From assembly GCF_947495705.1 (NCBI RefSeq), contig NZ_CANLZR010000007.1, positions 62,001-126,000 on the forward strand: DNA of 64,000 bases. Direction: 5' to 3'. Below the pieces are notes generated by a model that worked only from the letters and a program-made list of their open reading frames with translations, searched no databases and was not told the DNA's origin. The stretch comes from an uncultured Phycicoccus sp. GTDB taxonomy: Bacteria; Actinomycetota; Actinomycetes; Actinomycetales; Dermatophilaceae. The position numbers were made by a program, and so were the translations under genes. Of this stretch, positions 43,792-52,241 are shown in pieces (the stretch's first letter is position 1; every line of letters starts with the position of its first letter).

Positions 43792-45095
43792 CGCGCGGGC
43801 TCCGGCATGGGCACGTGGGCGTCGTCCCGCTCGCGCGTGACCGGGGAGGTCGACACGGTGACGCGCGGGCGGCGCTGCGACTCGTAGCTCACCCGGACAT
43901 TCTCGGCCCGCGCCAGCCACACCGACACCGCGACGAGGGTGAGGCCGACGGCGACGGCCCCCACCCCGATGGTCCAGCGCGGCCCGAACTGCTCGCTGAT
44001 CCAGCCGATCATCGGCGCCCCCGCGGGGGTCCCGCCCATGAAGATCGCCATGTACAGGGCCATGACGCGGCCCCGCATCTCGGGGGCGACCCTGGTCTGC
44101 ACCATGGCGTTGGCGGTCGTCAGGGCGGTGAGCGCGGTGAGACCCACCGGCACCAGGGCGGCGGCGAAGGTCCAGAACGTCGGCGCGCTCGCGGCGGCCG
44201 CGGCGGCCACGGCGAACCCGAGCAGCGCCAGGAGGAGCACCCGGAGCCGGGGCTCCTTCCGCCGGGCCGACAGCAGCGCCGCCGTGAGCGAGCCGATCGC
44301 GAGGATCGACCCGAGCAGCCCGAACTCGCTCGCGCCCTTGTCGAACACCTTGGTCGCCATGAGCGCCATCGTGATCTGGAAGTTCATGCCGAAGGTGCCG
44401 AGCACGAAGACGAGCAGCATGACGAGCTGCAGGTCGCGCCGCTGCCGCACGTAGGCGAAGCCCTCACGGATCCCCCCGCGGCCCTTGGCGCGCGCCGGCG
44501 AGCGGAGGTCGGCCACGGAGAGCATCCCGAGGGCCGCGAGCACGAAGACGAAGGTCAGGGTGTTGAGCAGCAGCGCCTCTCCGGTCCCCCACCAGGCGAT
44601 GACGAGACCCGCGACGCCGGGACCGATGAGCCGGCCGCCGTTGAAGGACGCCGAGTTGAGCGCCACCGCGTTCGCGAGCTTGTCGGGCGGCACCATCTCG
44701 GAGACGAAGACCTGGCGCGCCGGGTTGTCGATGGCCGTCGTCACCCCCTGGAGAAGGGCGATGACGTAGACGTGCCACAGCTGGGCCAGCCCGGTGACGG
44801 CCAGCACGCCGAGCACCAGGCTCGAGAGCGCGAGCATGCTCTGGGTCGCGAGGAGGATCCGCCGCCGGGAGAAGCGGTCGGCGATGAGGCCGCTCCACGG
44901 CGCGAGGAGCAGGAACGGCAGGAACTGGAGCCCGGTGACGACGCCGAGCGCGGTGGCCGACCCGGCGGTGAGCACCGTGAGGACGAGCCAGTCCTGGCCC
45001 ACGCGGCCGACCCACGTGCCGATGTTCGAGACGAAGCCACCGAGGAACCAGAGGCGGTAGTTGCGGACCTCGAGCGAGGTGAAGGTGGGGCTCAC
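43788..45095 (-). CDS. MFS transporter (MFS_3/EntS-like), operon with MarR regulator
   Basis: 435 residues, 12 hydrophobic helices, opening with SLEVRNYRLWFLGGFVSNIGTWVGRVGQDWLVL, the standard start of the MFS_3 exporter group. Motif A SGLIADRFSRRRILLATQ and NPARQVFVSEMVPPDKLANAVALNSASFNGGRLIGP are conserved. The C-terminal 40 residues are charged and cytoplasmic. GTG start overlaps the MarR stop (GTGA). As in many MarR-MFS pairs, an exported toxic compound may be the inducer. Confidence 0.88.
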   Translation of the reverse strand: MSPTFTSLEVRNYRLWFLGGFVSNIGTWVGRVGQDWLVLTVLTAGSATALGVVTGLQFLPFLLLAPWSGLIADRFSRRRILLATQSMLALSSLVLGVLAVTGLAQLWHVYVIALLQGVTTAIDNPARQVFVSEMVPPDKLANAVALNSASFNGGRLIGPGVAGLVIAWWGTGEALLLNTLTFVFVLAALGMLSVADLRSPARAKGRGGIREGFAYVRQRRDLQLVMLLVFVLGTFGMNFQITMALMATKVFDKGASEFGLLGSILAIGSLTAALLSARRKEPRLRVLLLALLGFAVAAAAAASAPTFWTFAAALVPVGLTALTALTTANAMVQTRVAPEMRGRVMALYMAIFMGGTPAGAPMIGWISEQFGPRWTIGVGAVAVGLTLVAVSVWLARAENVRVSYESQRRPRVTVSTSPVTRERDDAHVPMPEPAR

Positions 45096-45574
45096 TCGGC
45101 CGCCACCCGTTCCAGGAGCGCGGTCGCGTCGACGAGCAGGGCCCGCTCGGCGTCGGTGAGGTGCTCGAGCCGGGTCGCGAGCCACAGGTCCCGGCGCCGC
45201 CGGGTCTCCTTGATCGTCTGCTTGCCCTGCGCGGTGAGCGAGAGGATGACCTGGCGCCCGTCGGTGGGGTCGTCGGAGCGGGCGACGAGTCCCCGCTCGA
45301 CGAGGGTGTTGACCGTCCGGGTCACGCTCGGCGCCGACACCTGCTCGATCTCGGCGAGCTCCTTGGGCGTCCGGGGTCCGCCCTCGAGCCTGACGAGGAC
45401 CGAGAACTGGTGCGGCGCAACGTCCGTCCTGCTCTCGAAGCGCACCCGGCGCGAGATCCGCATGCAGGCCATCCGCAGGTCGCTGGTCAGGCGGTCCTTC
45501 TGCGTCCGGGACATCGTCGGGGTGGGTGCGGGCACGGGGTTCTCCAGCAGGGGGTCGTCGTCAGTAGTTAGCAC
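45092..45574 (-). CDS. MarR-family transcriptional regulator
   Basis: 160 residues. Winged helix about 60-120 (GPRTPKELAEIEQVSAPSVTRTVNTLVERGLVARSDDPTDGRQVILSLTAQGKQ) with the DxRxxxxxLT wing motif (DGRQVILSLT), flanked by dimerisation helices. The GTG start lies inside a perfect inverted repeat, which should allow tight autorepression. ATG 45514 is an alternative start but has no ribosome site. The MFS gene overlaps the stop codon, so both are one operon. Confidence 0.92.
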   Translation of the reverse strand: MLTTDDDPLLENPVPAPTPTMSRTQKDRLTSDLRMACMRISRRVRFESRTDVAPHQFSVLVRLEGGPRTPKELAEIEQVSAPSVTRTVNTLVERGLVARSDDPTDGRQVILSLTAQGKQTIKETRRRRDLWLATRLEHLTDAERALLVDATALLERVAAE

Positions 45575-45596
45575 AACTCATTACCTGTGCTAACTA
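45565..45596. promoter_or_regulatory. Perfect 11-bp inverted repeat: MarR operator covering the marR start codon
   Basis: TAGTTAGCACA and TGTGCTAACTA with a 10-bp spacer. The GTG start of the MarR gene is within one arm, so repressor binding would block both initiation of transcription and the start region. Confidence 0.75.
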
Positions 45597-45678
45597 TTCC
45601 ACGAGACGCCGCCCCAGGGGGCGCCCGGGTCCACGCACGACATCGTCAGCGCTGCACGACCTCGGAGGTCGCGTCACG

Positions 45679-45709
45679 CTGACGTTCCGGGGTGACCCCG
45701 GAACGTCAG
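45679..45709 (-). terminator. 31-bp perfect palindrome, terminator of the NCS2 permease gene
   Basis: CTGACGTTCCGGGGT, G, then the complement: 15-bp arms around one base. It begins 16 nt after the permease stop codon (minus strand). Its centre GGGTGACCC recurs in the 47.6 kb palindromes. Confidence 0.8.
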
Positions 45710-45724
45710 GCGGCGCCCGGCCGG

Positions 45725-47224
45725 TCAGCCGGTGACCAGACCGGTGATCGGCTCGATGAAGAAGTAGACGACGAAGAGCGCCGCCGTGCCCCACATCATG
45801 GGGTGGATGTCGGCGACCTTGCCGCGCACCACCTTGATGAGCACGAACGCGACGAAGCCGGCCCCGATGCCCACCGTGATCGAGTACGTGAAGGGCATGA
45901 GGATGATCGTGAGGAAGGCCGGGATCGCGATGTCCAGGTCGTCCCAGCTGATCTCGGTGACCTGCTGCATCATGAGGAAGCCGACGAGCACCAGCGCCGG
46001 GACGGCGGCCTCGTTCGGGATGACCTGCACCAGCGGCGCGAACACGACCGCCACGAGGAACAGCAGCCCGGAGACCACGGACGCCAGCCCGGTCCGGGCG
46101 CCCTCGCCCACACCGGACGCCGACTCGATGTACGAGGTGTTCGACGAGACTCCCGCCGCACCGCCGGCGGCCGCCGCGACCGAGTCGACGACGAGGATCC
46201 GCTGGGTGTTCGGCGGGTTCCCCTGCTCGTCGAGCAGCCCGGCCTCGGCGCCGATCGCCGTCATCGTGCCCATCGTGTCGAAGAAGTCGGCGAGCATGAG
46301 CGTGAAGACGAGCAGGACCGCCGCGACGACGCCGACCCGCGAGAACGACCCGAGCAGGCTGAACTCCCCGAGGGTCCCGAAGTTGACCGCCGCGATCTCG
46401 TCGGGCCAGCGGGGGACGTTGAGGTTCCAGCCCGTCGGGTTGACGATGTTGTTGCCCTCGGAGTCGACGCCGGTGACCGTGGGGCCGACCTTCGCGAGGG
46501 CCTCGACGACGAACGCGACGACGGTCATCGTGACGATCGAGATGATGATCGCGCCCTTCACCTTGCGCACCCACAGGGCGATGATGAGGACGAGCCCGAG
46601 CGCGAACACGAGCGACGGCCACCCGGCGAGCTGGCCACCGACCCCGAGCTCGACGGGCACCGGGCCCGCGCCGGTGCGGCGCACGAACCCGGCGTCGACC
46701 AGCCCGATGAGCGCGATGAACAGACCGATGCCCACCGAGATGGCGACCTTGAGCTGCGCCGGGACGGCCCGGAACACCGCCTGCCGGAACCCGGTGAGCA
46801 CGAGGACGAGGATGATGACGCCCTCGAGGACGACGAGACCCATGGCGTCCGCCCAGGTCATCTGGCTCGCGACGGCGTATGCGACGAAGGCGTTGAGCCC
46901 GAGGCCGGTCGCCAGGGCGAGCGGGTAGTTGGCGACGACCCCCATGAGGATCGTCAGCACGCCGGCGACGAGCGCGGTGCCCGCGGCGATGGCCGCGAGG
47001 TTGGGGGCGTCGCCGCCGCCGAGGTACTTGCCGTCCGCGTCCTGCACGTACCCGAGGATCAGCGGGTTGAGCACGACGATGTAGGCCATCGTGAAGAAGG
47101 TGGCGACGCCACCGCGCACCTCCCGGCCGACCGTCGAGCCGCGCTCGTGGATGCGGAAGTAGCGGTCCAGTCGGCTGCCCGGAGCCGTGCCCGCGGGCGT
47201 GGTGGTGGTGGAGGTCGAGGCCAT
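45725..47224 (-). CDS. NCS2-family (AzgA-type) purine permease
   Basis: 499 residues, about 12-14 membrane helices. Opening DRYFRIHERGSTVGREVRGGVATFFTMAYIVVLNPLIL and LADFFDTMGTMTAIGAEAGLLDEQG are diagnostic of the AzgA subgroup, which imports hypoxanthine, adenine or guanine with protons. SSNTSYIESASGVGEGARTGLASVV is the second conserved block. TAGCCT 7 nt before ATG 47224 suggests a leaderless mRNA. Confidence 0.9.
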   Translation of the reverse strand: MASTSTTTTPAGTAPGSRLDRYFRIHERGSTVGREVRGGVATFFTMAYIVVLNPLILGYVQDADGKYLGGGDAPNLAAIAAGTALVAGVLTILMGVVANYPLALATGLGLNAFVAYAVASQMTWADAMGLVVLEGVIILVLVLTGFRQAVFRAVPAQLKVAISVGIGLFIALIGLVDAGFVRRTGAGPVPVELGVGGQLAGWPSLVFALGLVLIIALWVRKVKGAIIISIVTMTVVAFVVEALAKVGPTVTGVDSEGNNIVNPTGWNLNVPRWPDEIAAVNFGTLGEFSLLGSFSRVGVVAAVLLVFTLMLADFFDTMGTMTAIGAEAGLLDEQGNPPNTQRILVVDSVAAAAGGAAGVSSNTSYIESASGVGEGARTGLASVVSGLLFLVAVVFAPLVQVIPNEAAVPALVLVGFLMMQQVTEISWDDLDIAIPAFLTIILMPFTYSITVGIGAGFVAFVLIKVVRGKVADIHPMMWGTAALFVVYFFIEPITGLVTG

Positions 47225-47231
47225 GGCGAGC

Positions 47232-47237
47232 AGGCTA
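47232..47237 (-). promoter_or_regulatory. -10-like hexamer TAGCCT for the leaderless NCS2 permease gene
   Basis: TAGCCT, 7 nt, then ATG 47224; no ribosome site. Confidence 0.45.
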
Positions 47238-47338
47238 ATGGCGGGCCGGGGTTCGCGCGTGGCGGGGGTGTCCCGGCGAGACGGGGCGCGGCGGCCGGCT
47301 CGTACGACGCCGCCCGGACCCGCGCCTGCCGCCCTGGC

Positions 47339-47344
47339 TACGCT
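47339..47344 (+). promoter_or_regulatory. -10-like hexamer TACGCT for the leaderless DUF2530 gene
   Basis: TACGCT, 6 nt, then GTG 47351; no ribosome site. Confidence 0.45.
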
Positions 47345-47350
47345 GGGCCG

Positions 47351-47617
47351 GTGACCGACGAGACCCGCGAGCCCGACCGCGACGGCGGAGTCCTCGGCGA
47401 CGCGGCCCCGGTCGACCCGCCGCACGTCCCGACCATGACGATCGCGCTGGTCGGCACCGGCCTCTGGGCACTCGCGCTGGTCATCACCCTCGTCGTCCCG
47501 GCACTGCACACGGGCGAGCGGTCCTGGTGGCCCTGGGCGTGCGTCACCGGCATCGCGCTCGGAGTCTTCGCGTGGTGGTACGTCCGCCGCGGCCGGGGGA
47601 ACGCCGCCGACGCCTGA
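47351..47617 (+). CDS. DUF2530 small membrane protein
   Basis: 88 residues: acidic N-terminus, then two transmembrane helices (about 34-55 ALVGTGLWALALVITLVV and 60-80 WPWACVTGIALGVFAWWYV) separated by PALHTGERSWW, the DUF2530 signature. Function unknown. In mycobacteria the homolog also lies near serC and the cold-shock gene. Confidence 0.85.
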   Translation: MTDETREPDRDGGVLGDAAPVDPPHVPTMTIALVGTGLWALALVITLVVPALHTGERSWWPWACVTGIALGVFAWWYVRRGRGNAADA

Positions 47618-47627
47618 CCCCGCGACG

Positions 47628-47707
47628 CTTTCTCGGGTGACCCGAGAAAGCCCCGCTTCCCCCGAGAAGCCTTCCAGGGGGAAGCGCGGCGATATCGGGT
47701 GACCCGA
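47628..47707. terminator. Composite bidirectional terminator: two GGGTGACCC palindromes around a hairpin
   Basis: Palindrome 1: CTTTCTCGGGT-G-complement (47628-47650, 11-bp arms). Hairpin: CGCTTCCCCC/GGGGGAAGCG (47654-47663 and 47677-47686). Palindrome 2: TCGGGTGACCCGA (47695-47707). It fills the gap between convergent DUF2530 and DUF3027 genes. The word CCCGAGAA occurs three times. Confidence 0.75.
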
Positions 47708-47728
47708 GAAACCCGACGGGCCGGGGGG

Positions 47729-48475
47729 TCAGACCGGGTCGAGCTCGAAGTCGTCGAGGATCGGGGTGGACACCCGCTCGGCGGCCGGTGCCGGGGCGTC
47801 GGCCTCGGAGTGCGCGCCGCAGCCGTGGTCGAGGCTCACGACCTTGCCGTCGGAGGGCGACCACTCGTTGGCGCAGACGCCGAAGAGCGCCCGCAGCGCG
47901 CCCGGCATCGGCACGAAGAACCCACACGAGGAGCACGCCATCGGGGCCTTCTCGGCGACCGGCGTGGTGGGGCCGTGCTCGCCGTCGTACCAGCGCTGCG
48001 CGGCCGCGTCACGGCCCTCCGCCGAGAGCACCCGAGGGCGCCCGAGCCCGAGCTCCCACAGGGCCACGGCGTCGACGTCCTCGTCACCCGTCGCCTCGAA
48101 CCCCGGCTCCAGGAGCGGGTCGGCCTCGACGTAGGGCGTGACGTCGCCGGGGCCGAGGTCGCCGGGGGCCAGGCGGGCGGCGTAGGGCAGCCAGGCCGGC
48201 GAGAGCAGCGCACCGTCGCCCGGCACGAGGTCGACCTCGCACACCGTGACGACCTTCGAGCGCGGCACCCGGGCGACGGACACGGCCCAGCGCCAGCCAC
48301 GGTAGGCCGACGAGGTGGACGCGAAGTAGTGCGTGGCGAGGCGGTCCTCGACCATCTCCATGCCCTGGTGGTCGCCGACCACGTCACCGCCGGCGACGGC
48401 GAGCGCGGCCGCACGAGCGGTGTCGGCGGCCCCCCGCAGGGTGGCGTCGGGGCGGACTGCGGTGGCGGCCGCCAT
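47729..48475 (-). CDS. DUF3027 family protein
   Basis: 248 residues with the whole DUF3027 layout. N-terminal ATAVRPDATLRGAADTARAAALAVAGGDVVGDHQGM...VTHYFAST-like block (here ATHYFASTSSAYRGWRWAVSVAR), WLPYAARLAPGDLGPGD, and a Cys-rich segment CSSCGFFVPMPGALRALFGVCANEWSPSDGKVVSLDHGCGAHSE that looks like a zinc site. Function unknown. ATG 48475 overlaps the cold-shock gene stop (TGATG), so they form an operon. Confidence 0.88.
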   Translation of the reverse strand: MAAATAVRPDATLRGAADTARAAALAVAGGDVVGDHQGMEMVEDRLATHYFASTSSAYRGWRWAVSVARVPRSKVVTVCEVDLVPGDGALLSPAWLPYAARLAPGDLGPGDVTPYVEADPLLEPGFEATGDEDVDAVALWELGLGRPRVLSAEGRDAAAQRWYDGEHGPTTPVAEKAPMACSSCGFFVPMPGALRALFGVCANEWSPSDGKVVSLDHGCGAHSEADAPAPAAERVSTPILDDFELDPV

Positions 48476-48873
48476 CACAGCTCGAGATCGGCGGCGACGG
48501 CGCGCAGGACCTGCGCGACCTTGTCGCCGTGCGACTTGTCGGGGTAGTGCCCCCGGCGCAGCGACTCCGACACCGAGTCGAGGAGCTTGATGACGTCCTC
48601 GACGATGACGACCATCTCGTCGGCGGGCTTGCGGTCGCGGACCCGCCGGTTCGTCGCGACGGAGGGGGCCGGGTCGAGCAGCCGGACCGACAGCGCCTGG
48701 GAGCCGCGACGGCCCTCGGCGATGTCGAACTCGATGCGCTGCCCGCCCTTGAGGGCCTCGACCCCCGACGGCAGCGCGGACGCGGGGACGAAGACGTCAC
48801 CCTCGCCGGACTCGCCGGACACGAAGCCGAAGCCCTTTTCGGCGTCGAAGAACTTCACCTTGCCAGTCGGCAC
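48475..48873 (-). CDS. Cold-shock-domain protein, Rv0871 (CspB)-like, with C-terminal extension
   Basis: 132 residues. CSD about 1-68: PTGKVKFFDAEKGFGFVSGESGEGDVFVPASAL with RNP1 (KGFGFVS) intact; RNP2 reads DVFVPAS, lacking the usual His. The stretch SGVEALKGGQRIEFDIAEGRRGSQALSVRLL is typical of the mycobacterial CspB branch. An about 60-residue helical tail (VIVEDVIKLLDSVSESLRRGHYPDKSHG) follows. GTG 48873 is chosen because GAGGTGG is the ribosome site and MPTGKVKF is the normal start; the longer ORF is shadow. Confidence 0.92.
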   Translation of the reverse strand: MPTGKVKFFDAEKGFGFVSGESGEGDVFVPASALPSGVEALKGGQRIEFDIAEGRRGSQALSVRLLDPAPSVATNRRVRDRKPADEMVVIVEDVIKLLDSVSESLRRGHYPDKSHGDKVAQVLRAVAADLEL

Positions 48874-49040
48874 GGTCCACCTCATCCATCGGTCATCGGA
48901 GCAGCACCCACGGCGGGCACCACACCCAAGGCTAACCGCTGCGGGCCCCGGCGCGCTGCCGGGTTCCGGCACCCCCCGCACCGTGCCGCCGAGCGGAAAA
49001 GCCGTCGTCCGATGTCGGCGCGCCGTGGGAAGGTCTGAGG

Positions 49041-50357
49041 GTGTCCGAGACCGTCGACCGGCCGCCCGATGCGACCGTCGTCAGCGCCCCCGCCGAGACC
49101 GACCACCACCTCACGATGCGGGGGTTCTGGGACGCCCTCCCCACCCCGGGGCGGTGGCTCCTCTCGACCACGGCCATCTCCACGCTCGGCCGGGGCATGA
49201 CCCTGCCCTTCACCATCATCTACATCCACGAGGTCCGGGGTGTCGACCTCGACGTCGCGGGGCTGCTCATCGGGCTCATCGCCGTCGTCGCGGTCGTCGT
49301 CACCGCGCCGGTCGGGGTCCTCACGGACCGGCTCGGGGCGCGGCCGGTCGTCATCGCCGGGCTCGCCGCCCAGGTCCTGGGCGCCGTCGTCATGGCCTTC
49401 GCCACGACGGTGCCGACCCTCGTCGCCGCCGTCGTCCTCCTGGGCATCAGCTTCGGGGTCGGCTGGCCGGCGTTCAACGCGATGATCGCGAGCATCGTCC
49501 GGGGCCGGCTGCGCACCCAGTACTTCGGCATCAACTTCGCGCTCGTCAACCTCGGCATCGGGGTCGGCGGCGTCGTCAGCGGGTTCCTCACCGACGTCGA
49601 CCGGCCCGGCACGTTCACCGCGATCTTCCTCGCCGACGCCGTGTGCGTCCTCGTCCCGATCGCGCTGCTGCTCGGCCCGCTCCGCACCGTCGCCGGCCGG
49701 CCGCTGCCCGTCGCCGAGGGCGAGGACGGCGGCATCGGCTACCTCGCGATGCTCCGGCGCCCGGCGGTCCTGTGGATCACCGCGCTCACCTTCCTGTCGA
49801 GCTTCGTCGGCTACGGCCAGATGGAGGCCGGGTTCCCCGCGTTCGCCCGCCAGGTCAGCGAGGTCTCCACGCGCACCATCGGCTTCGCGTTCGCCGCCAA
49901 CACCGCCGTCATCGTGCTCGCCCAGTTCTACGTGCTGCGCCGCATCGACGGGCGGCGGCGCACCCGGGTGTTCCTCGGCCTCGTCGTGCTGTGGGCGGTG
50001 GCGTGGGCGCTGCTCGGGTCCACCGGGATGGTCGCGGGCACGCTCGCCGCCGCGGCCGGGGTCATCGTGTTCCACGTGTTCTTCGGCCTCGGCGAGACGA
50101 TGCTCCAGCCCACCGTCCCGGCGATCGTCAACGACCTCGCGAGCGACCGGGACCGCGGCCGGTACAACGCCCTGTCCGCGATGGCCTTCCAGGTCGGGGC
50201 CATCACGGCACCGGCCGTCGCCGGGGTCATGCTCGACCGCCGGCTCGGCGGCTGGTTCATCGTCGTCCTGCTCGTCTGCCTCGGGGTGGTCGCCCTGCTC
50301 GCCCTCGCCCTCGAGCGGGTCATCAGCCCCGCCGTCAACGGCGTCCGGCCCCGCTGA
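49041..50357 (+). CDS. MFS transporter
   Basis: 438 residues, 12 hydrophobic helices; motif A GVLTDRLGARPVVIAGL. ISFGVGWPAFNAMIASIV and FFGLGETMLQPTVPAIVNDLASDRDRGRYNALSAM are the conserved half-domain signatures of the MFS_1 exporter group. GTG 49041 has GGAAGG 7 nt upstream. It sits next to the cold-shock/DUF3027 pair, matching the position of a mycobacterial MFS gene of that neighbourhood. Substrate unknown. Confidence 0.87.
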   Translation: MSETVDRPPDATVVSAPAETDHHLTMRGFWDALPTPGRWLLSTTAISTLGRGMTLPFTIIYIHEVRGVDLDVAGLLIGLIAVVAVVVTAPVGVLTDRLGARPVVIAGLAAQVLGAVVMAFATTVPTLVAAVVLLGISFGVGWPAFNAMIASIVRGRLRTQYFGINFALVNLGIGVGGVVSGFLTDVDRPGTFTAIFLADAVCVLVPIALLLGPLRTVAGRPLPVAEGEDGGIGYLAMLRRPAVLWITALTFLSSFVGYGQMEAGFPAFARQVSEVSTRTIGFAFAANTAVIVLAQFYVLRRIDGRRRTRVFLGLVVLWAVAWALLGSTGMVAGTLAAAAGVIVFHVFFGLGETMLQPTVPAIVNDLASDRDRGRYNALSAMAFQVGAITAPAVAGVMLDRRLGGWFIVVLLVCLGVVALLALALERVISPAVNGVRPR

Positions 50358-50381
50358 GCCCACGCCGACCCGGCCTGCCGC

Positions 50382-51320
50382 TCAGCCGCCGGCGAGCGCC
50401 TTGACGACCCGCGACGGCGACGGTCGCCCGAGGTGCTCGGCCATCCACATCGAGGTCGCGACGAGGGCGTCGAGGTCGATGCCGGTCTCGACCCCGGCCC
50501 CGTCGAGGGTCCACACGAGGTCCTCGGTGGCGAGGTTCCCGGTGGCCGACCGCGCGTACGGGCAGCCGCCGAGGCCGCCGGTGGACGCGTCGACGACGGT
50601 CACGCCGTCCCGCAGGGCCGCGAGGGTGTTGGCCAGAGCCTGGCCGTAGGTGTCGTGGAAGTGGACCCCGACGGCCTCCGGGCCGATGCCGGCAGCGCCC
50701 AGTGCCTCGAGCAACCGGTGGACGTGCCCGACGGTGCCGACCCCGATGGTGTCGCCGATCGACAGCTGGTCGCAGCCGAGGTCCATGAGCCGGCGGCACA
50801 CGTCGACGACCTGGGCGACCGGCACGGGCCCCTCCCACGGGTCGCCGAAGCACATCGACACGTAGGCGCGCACCCACAGCCCGTCGGCGCGGGCCCGCTC
50901 GACGACCGGCGCGAACATCGCGACGGACTCGGCGACGGTGCGGTTGAGGTTCTTGCGGGCGAACGTCTCGGTGGCGCTGCCGAAGATCGCGACGGCCCCG
51001 ACGCCCGAGGCGAGGGCTCGGTCGAGCCCCCGCTCGTTCGGGACGAGCACGGGACGCTGCGGGCCGCGGCCGTCCGCCCCGAGCAGCCCGAGGAGCTCCT
51101 CGGCGTCTGCGAGCTGCGGCACCCAGCGGGGGTCCACGAACGAGGTCGTCTCCACGGTCGCCAGCCCGGCCGCCCCGAGCCGCCGGACGAACTCCGCCTT
51201 GACCGCCGCGGGGACGGTCGTGGCCTCGTTCTGGAGACCGTCCCGGGGGCCGACCTCGTACACGGTGACCCGCGGCGGCAGGGACGGGTCGGGCTCGACC
51301 TGGGGCAGCACTCGGCTCAT
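50382..51320 (-). CDS. Hydroxymethylglutaryl-CoA lyase-like enzyme
   Basis: TIM-barrel lyase expected to split HMG-CoA to acetoacetate and acetyl-CoA (leucine breakdown). 312 residues. VYEVGPRDGLQNE carries the metal and Arg, AIFGSATETFARKNLN, HFHDTYGQALAN (metal His pair) and the catalytic Cys loop GGLGGCPYARSATGNLATEDLV are all present. ATG 51320 has AGGA 7 nt upstream. No other leucine-degradation gene is adjacent. Confidence 0.92.
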   Translation of the reverse strand: MSRVLPQVEPDPSLPPRVTVYEVGPRDGLQNEATTVPAAVKAEFVRRLGAAGLATVETTSFVDPRWVPQLADAEELLGLLGADGRGPQRPVLVPNERGLDRALASGVGAVAIFGSATETFARKNLNRTVAESVAMFAPVVERARADGLWVRAYVSMCFGDPWEGPVPVAQVVDVCRRLMDLGCDQLSIGDTIGVGTVGHVHRLLEALGAAGIGPEAVGVHFHDTYGQALANTLAALRDGVTVVDASTGGLGGCPYARSATGNLATEDLVWTLDGAGVETGIDLDALVATSMWMAEHLGRPSPSRVVKALAGG

Positions 51321-51446
51321 CGCCCGATCCTGACACGTCGGGGCGCGCCGAACCCACCGCGCCGGCGCCCGGTGGCCCGCTAGCCTGCTCCGCGACGACC
51401 CGTCCATGCGGGACGCAGCCCGCCACGACCGCCGAGGGGTCCCGAC

Positions 51447-52169
51447 GTGAGCACCGACGACGAGCACCGCCGCGAGGACGCCGACGAGTTCCGCGACCCC
51501 ACCGCCCCGCCGCCGCTGCCGGACCCCCCGGACGGCCCCGCCGAGACCCAGCCGCTCGGCGTGGAGACCCCGCCGCCGTTCCCGCCGCCCGGCGCGGCGC
51601 AGCCACCCCGGTACGAGCAGCCCACCTACACCCAGCCGAGCTACGGGCTGCCCTCCTACGACCAGCCGCCGCCCACCCCGTACGGAGCGCCGCCGGCCGG
51701 GACCCCGTACGGCACCCCACCGGCCGAGCCGGTGCCCCCGCCGGGCGGGAGCGCACCGACTCCCGCGGCACCGCCCGCCGGCAACCCGTACGGCGGCCCC
51801 GCCGGACCACCGCCGCCCGCCCCGTACGGCGCACCCGCACCGGTCGCTCCGGGCCAGTACCCGTACACCGCCCCGCCGGTGGGCTACGGCCCGCCCCGGT
51901 CGAACACGAGCGCCATCATCCTCACCGTCGCCTCGGGCATCGCCCTCGTGGCCTGCTGCGGCATCTTCCAGCTCCCGGCGCTCGTGCTGGGCATCGTCGC
52001 GCTCACCCGCCAGACCACCGACCCGGCAGGGTCGGCCCGGATGGCCCGCCGCGGGTGGATCGCCTTCGGCATCGGCATCGGGGTCATGGCCCTGCTCGCC
52101 ATCGGGTACATCGCCCTCGGGGTGGGCGGCGCGTTCAGCGGCACCGACTCGCCCTACGGCGGGTTCTGA
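51447..52169 (+). CDS. DUF4190-type membrane protein with Pro/Tyr-rich N-terminus
   Basis: 240 residues. The first about 150 are a low-complexity, cytoplasmic Pro/Tyr/Gly tail (repeats of PYG and PPAG). Then come two transmembrane helices (about 155-180 and 205-228) flanking LTRQTTDPAGSARMARRGWIAFGIGIG, the DUF4190 signature. Function unknown; such tails often mediate protein contacts at the division or secretion site. TAGCCT at 51381-51386 is the likely -10. Confidence 0.8.
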   Translation: MSTDDEHRREDADEFRDPTAPPPLPDPPDGPAETQPLGVETPPPFPPPGAAQPPRYEQPTYTQPSYGLPSYDQPPPTPYGAPPAGTPYGTPPAEPVPPPGGSAPTPAAPPAGNPYGGPAGPPPPAPYGAPAPVAPGQYPYTAPPVGYGPPRSNTSAIILTVASGIALVACCGIFQLPALVLGIVALTRQTTDPAGSARMARRGWIAFGIGIGVMALLAIGYIALGVGGAFSGTDSPYGGF

Positions 52170-52210
52170 CCGGCCGGCGCCTCCCGATCGTCACAGCCGA
52201 TATCCAGCGA

Positions 52211-52239
52211 ACTCCCAGACTCGTGCCGGAGACTGGGAG
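52211..52239. promoter_or_regulatory. Inverted repeat CTCCCAG ... CTGGGAG before the two-component operon
   Basis: 7-bp arms with a 14-bp spacer, ending just before the GTG of the response regulator (which also has GGGAG as ribosome site). ACTCCCAG occurs again at 54470-54477, upstream of the protease gene. Candidate response-regulator site. Confidence 0.35.
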
Positions 52240-52241
52240 CC

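Noticed and set aside
51500-51870. Pro/Tyr-rich repeats as a possible DNA repeat
   Set aside because: Protein low complexity in the DUF4190 gene; repeat units vary at the DNA level.
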